Shown here: positions 5,679 to 5,823 of the stretch, one piece after another
Layout: every line of letters begins with the position of its first letter
How positions within the stretch are numbered: position 1 is the first letter of the stretch
Source of the DNA: Methanomicrobiaceae archaeon
Lineage (GTDB): Archaea > Halobacteriota > Methanomicrobia > Methanomicrobiales > Methanomicrobiaceae
Reading direction: 5' to 3'
Assembly (NCBI GenBank): GCA_030628325.1
Contig: DAOVRB010000080.1
Location: forward strand, 1 to 5,823
Length of the DNA stretch: 5,823 bases
Notes under the pieces: model-generated
Databases searched by the model: none
The model's input: only the letters and a program-made list of their open reading frames with translations
What the model was told of the DNA's origin: nothing
Position numbers and translations under genes: made by a program

Positions 5679-5694
5679 AACCCAAATCAGGGTT
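5679..5694. terminator. hairpin with T-tracts on both sides
   Basis: AACCC (5679-5683) and GGGTT (5690-5694) form a 5-bp stem with a 6-base loop. On the minus strand it is followed by TTTTGTTTTG, and on the plus strand by A and six T (5696-5701). It lies seven bases after the stop of the open frame entering from the right, so minus-strand termination is the likely use. The geometry would also work for plus-strand transcripts. Confidence 0.5.
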
Positions 5695-5700
5695 ATTTTT

Positions 5701-5823
5701 TCATAGACATGCTGTTCTGGCACAGTCTGTATCTCCGAATATATTTTGATTCTCCAATAGAGATGGTTTAATTTCTACTCGAACATGATTTTTTGGTTTC
5801 GACATTGAGCGAAAGAAATTTTG
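5701..5823 (-). CDS. C-terminal end of an unknown gene entering from the right edge
   Basis: Forty codons are open from the window edge to a TGA at 5701-5703. An ATG at 5803-5805 would give a 34-residue peptide, but the frame is open upstream of it, so a longer gene is equally possible. The translation is hydrophilic, with KPKNHVRVEIKP in the middle and CARTACL at the end, and I do not recognise it. The main support for a real gene is the T-flanked hairpin immediately after the stop. The region is AT-rich, so 40 stop-free codons are mildly informative. Confidence 0.35.
   Translation of the reverse strand, partial: QNFFRSMSKPKNHVRVEIKPSLLENQNIFGDTDCARTACL

Noticed and set aside
1..5823. CRISPR array, tRNA, rRNA or insertion sequence
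   Set aside because: No regularly spaced repeats, cloverleaf, rRNA core sequence, transposase motif or terminal inverted repeats were found on reading both strands.

Overview
The window looks like a piece of a methanogenic archaeal chromosome, most probably Methanomicrobiales. Three things point there: an ECF metal transporter with a PDGLE-type small subunit, a large regulator ending in a FilR1-like (DUF1724) domain, and TATA-type promoters placed about 25 nt before start codons with no Shine-Dalgarno site. The order-level assignment is inference from protein style. Every gene I can support lies on the minus strand, so the window reads from right to left.

Right end to left end: (1) 5701-5823 holds the last 40 codons of an open frame that runs in from outside. 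It is followed at once by a compact hairpin with T-tracts on both sides. (2) 3807-5561 is a 584-residue response regulator: a complete receiver domain, a PAS domain cut off halfway, then two tandem winged-helix units and a FilR1-like sensor domain. It looks like an in-frame fusion of two unrelated regulators and is the most unusual gene here. A T-tract hairpin follows it. (3) 3380-3806 is a gene-poor gap with a split direct repeat, a possible membrane-protein remnant and, next to the transporter, a perfect 7-bp inverted repeat (28 bp overall) that encloses the likely TATA box. (4) 725-3379 is a tight four-gene operon for a group I ECF nickel/cobalt transporter: substrate-specificity protein (cbiM/nikM), PDGLE small subunit (nikN), ATPase (cbiO) and transmembrane coupling protein (cbiQ). 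M-N and O-Q are joined by ATGA stop/start overlaps. A two-tier hairpin follows cbiQ. (5) 1-512 is a very AT-rich (about 15-35% GC by hand count in sampled lines, against about 50% in the operon) partial gene starting at GTG. It encodes a two-helix membrane protein and continues past the left edge.

The four transporter proteins should assemble in the cytoplasmic membrane. CbiM/NikM captures the metal with its N-terminal Met-His and His67, NikN assists, CbiQ couples, and CbiO supplies ATP energy. The 28-bp operator-like palindrome resembles NikR sites in half-site and length. Nickel, needed by methanogens for cofactor F430, hydrogenase and CO dehydrogenase, is therefore my preferred substrate, with cobalt not excluded. 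The regulator fusion and the AT-rich membrane gene have no visible functional link to the transporter.
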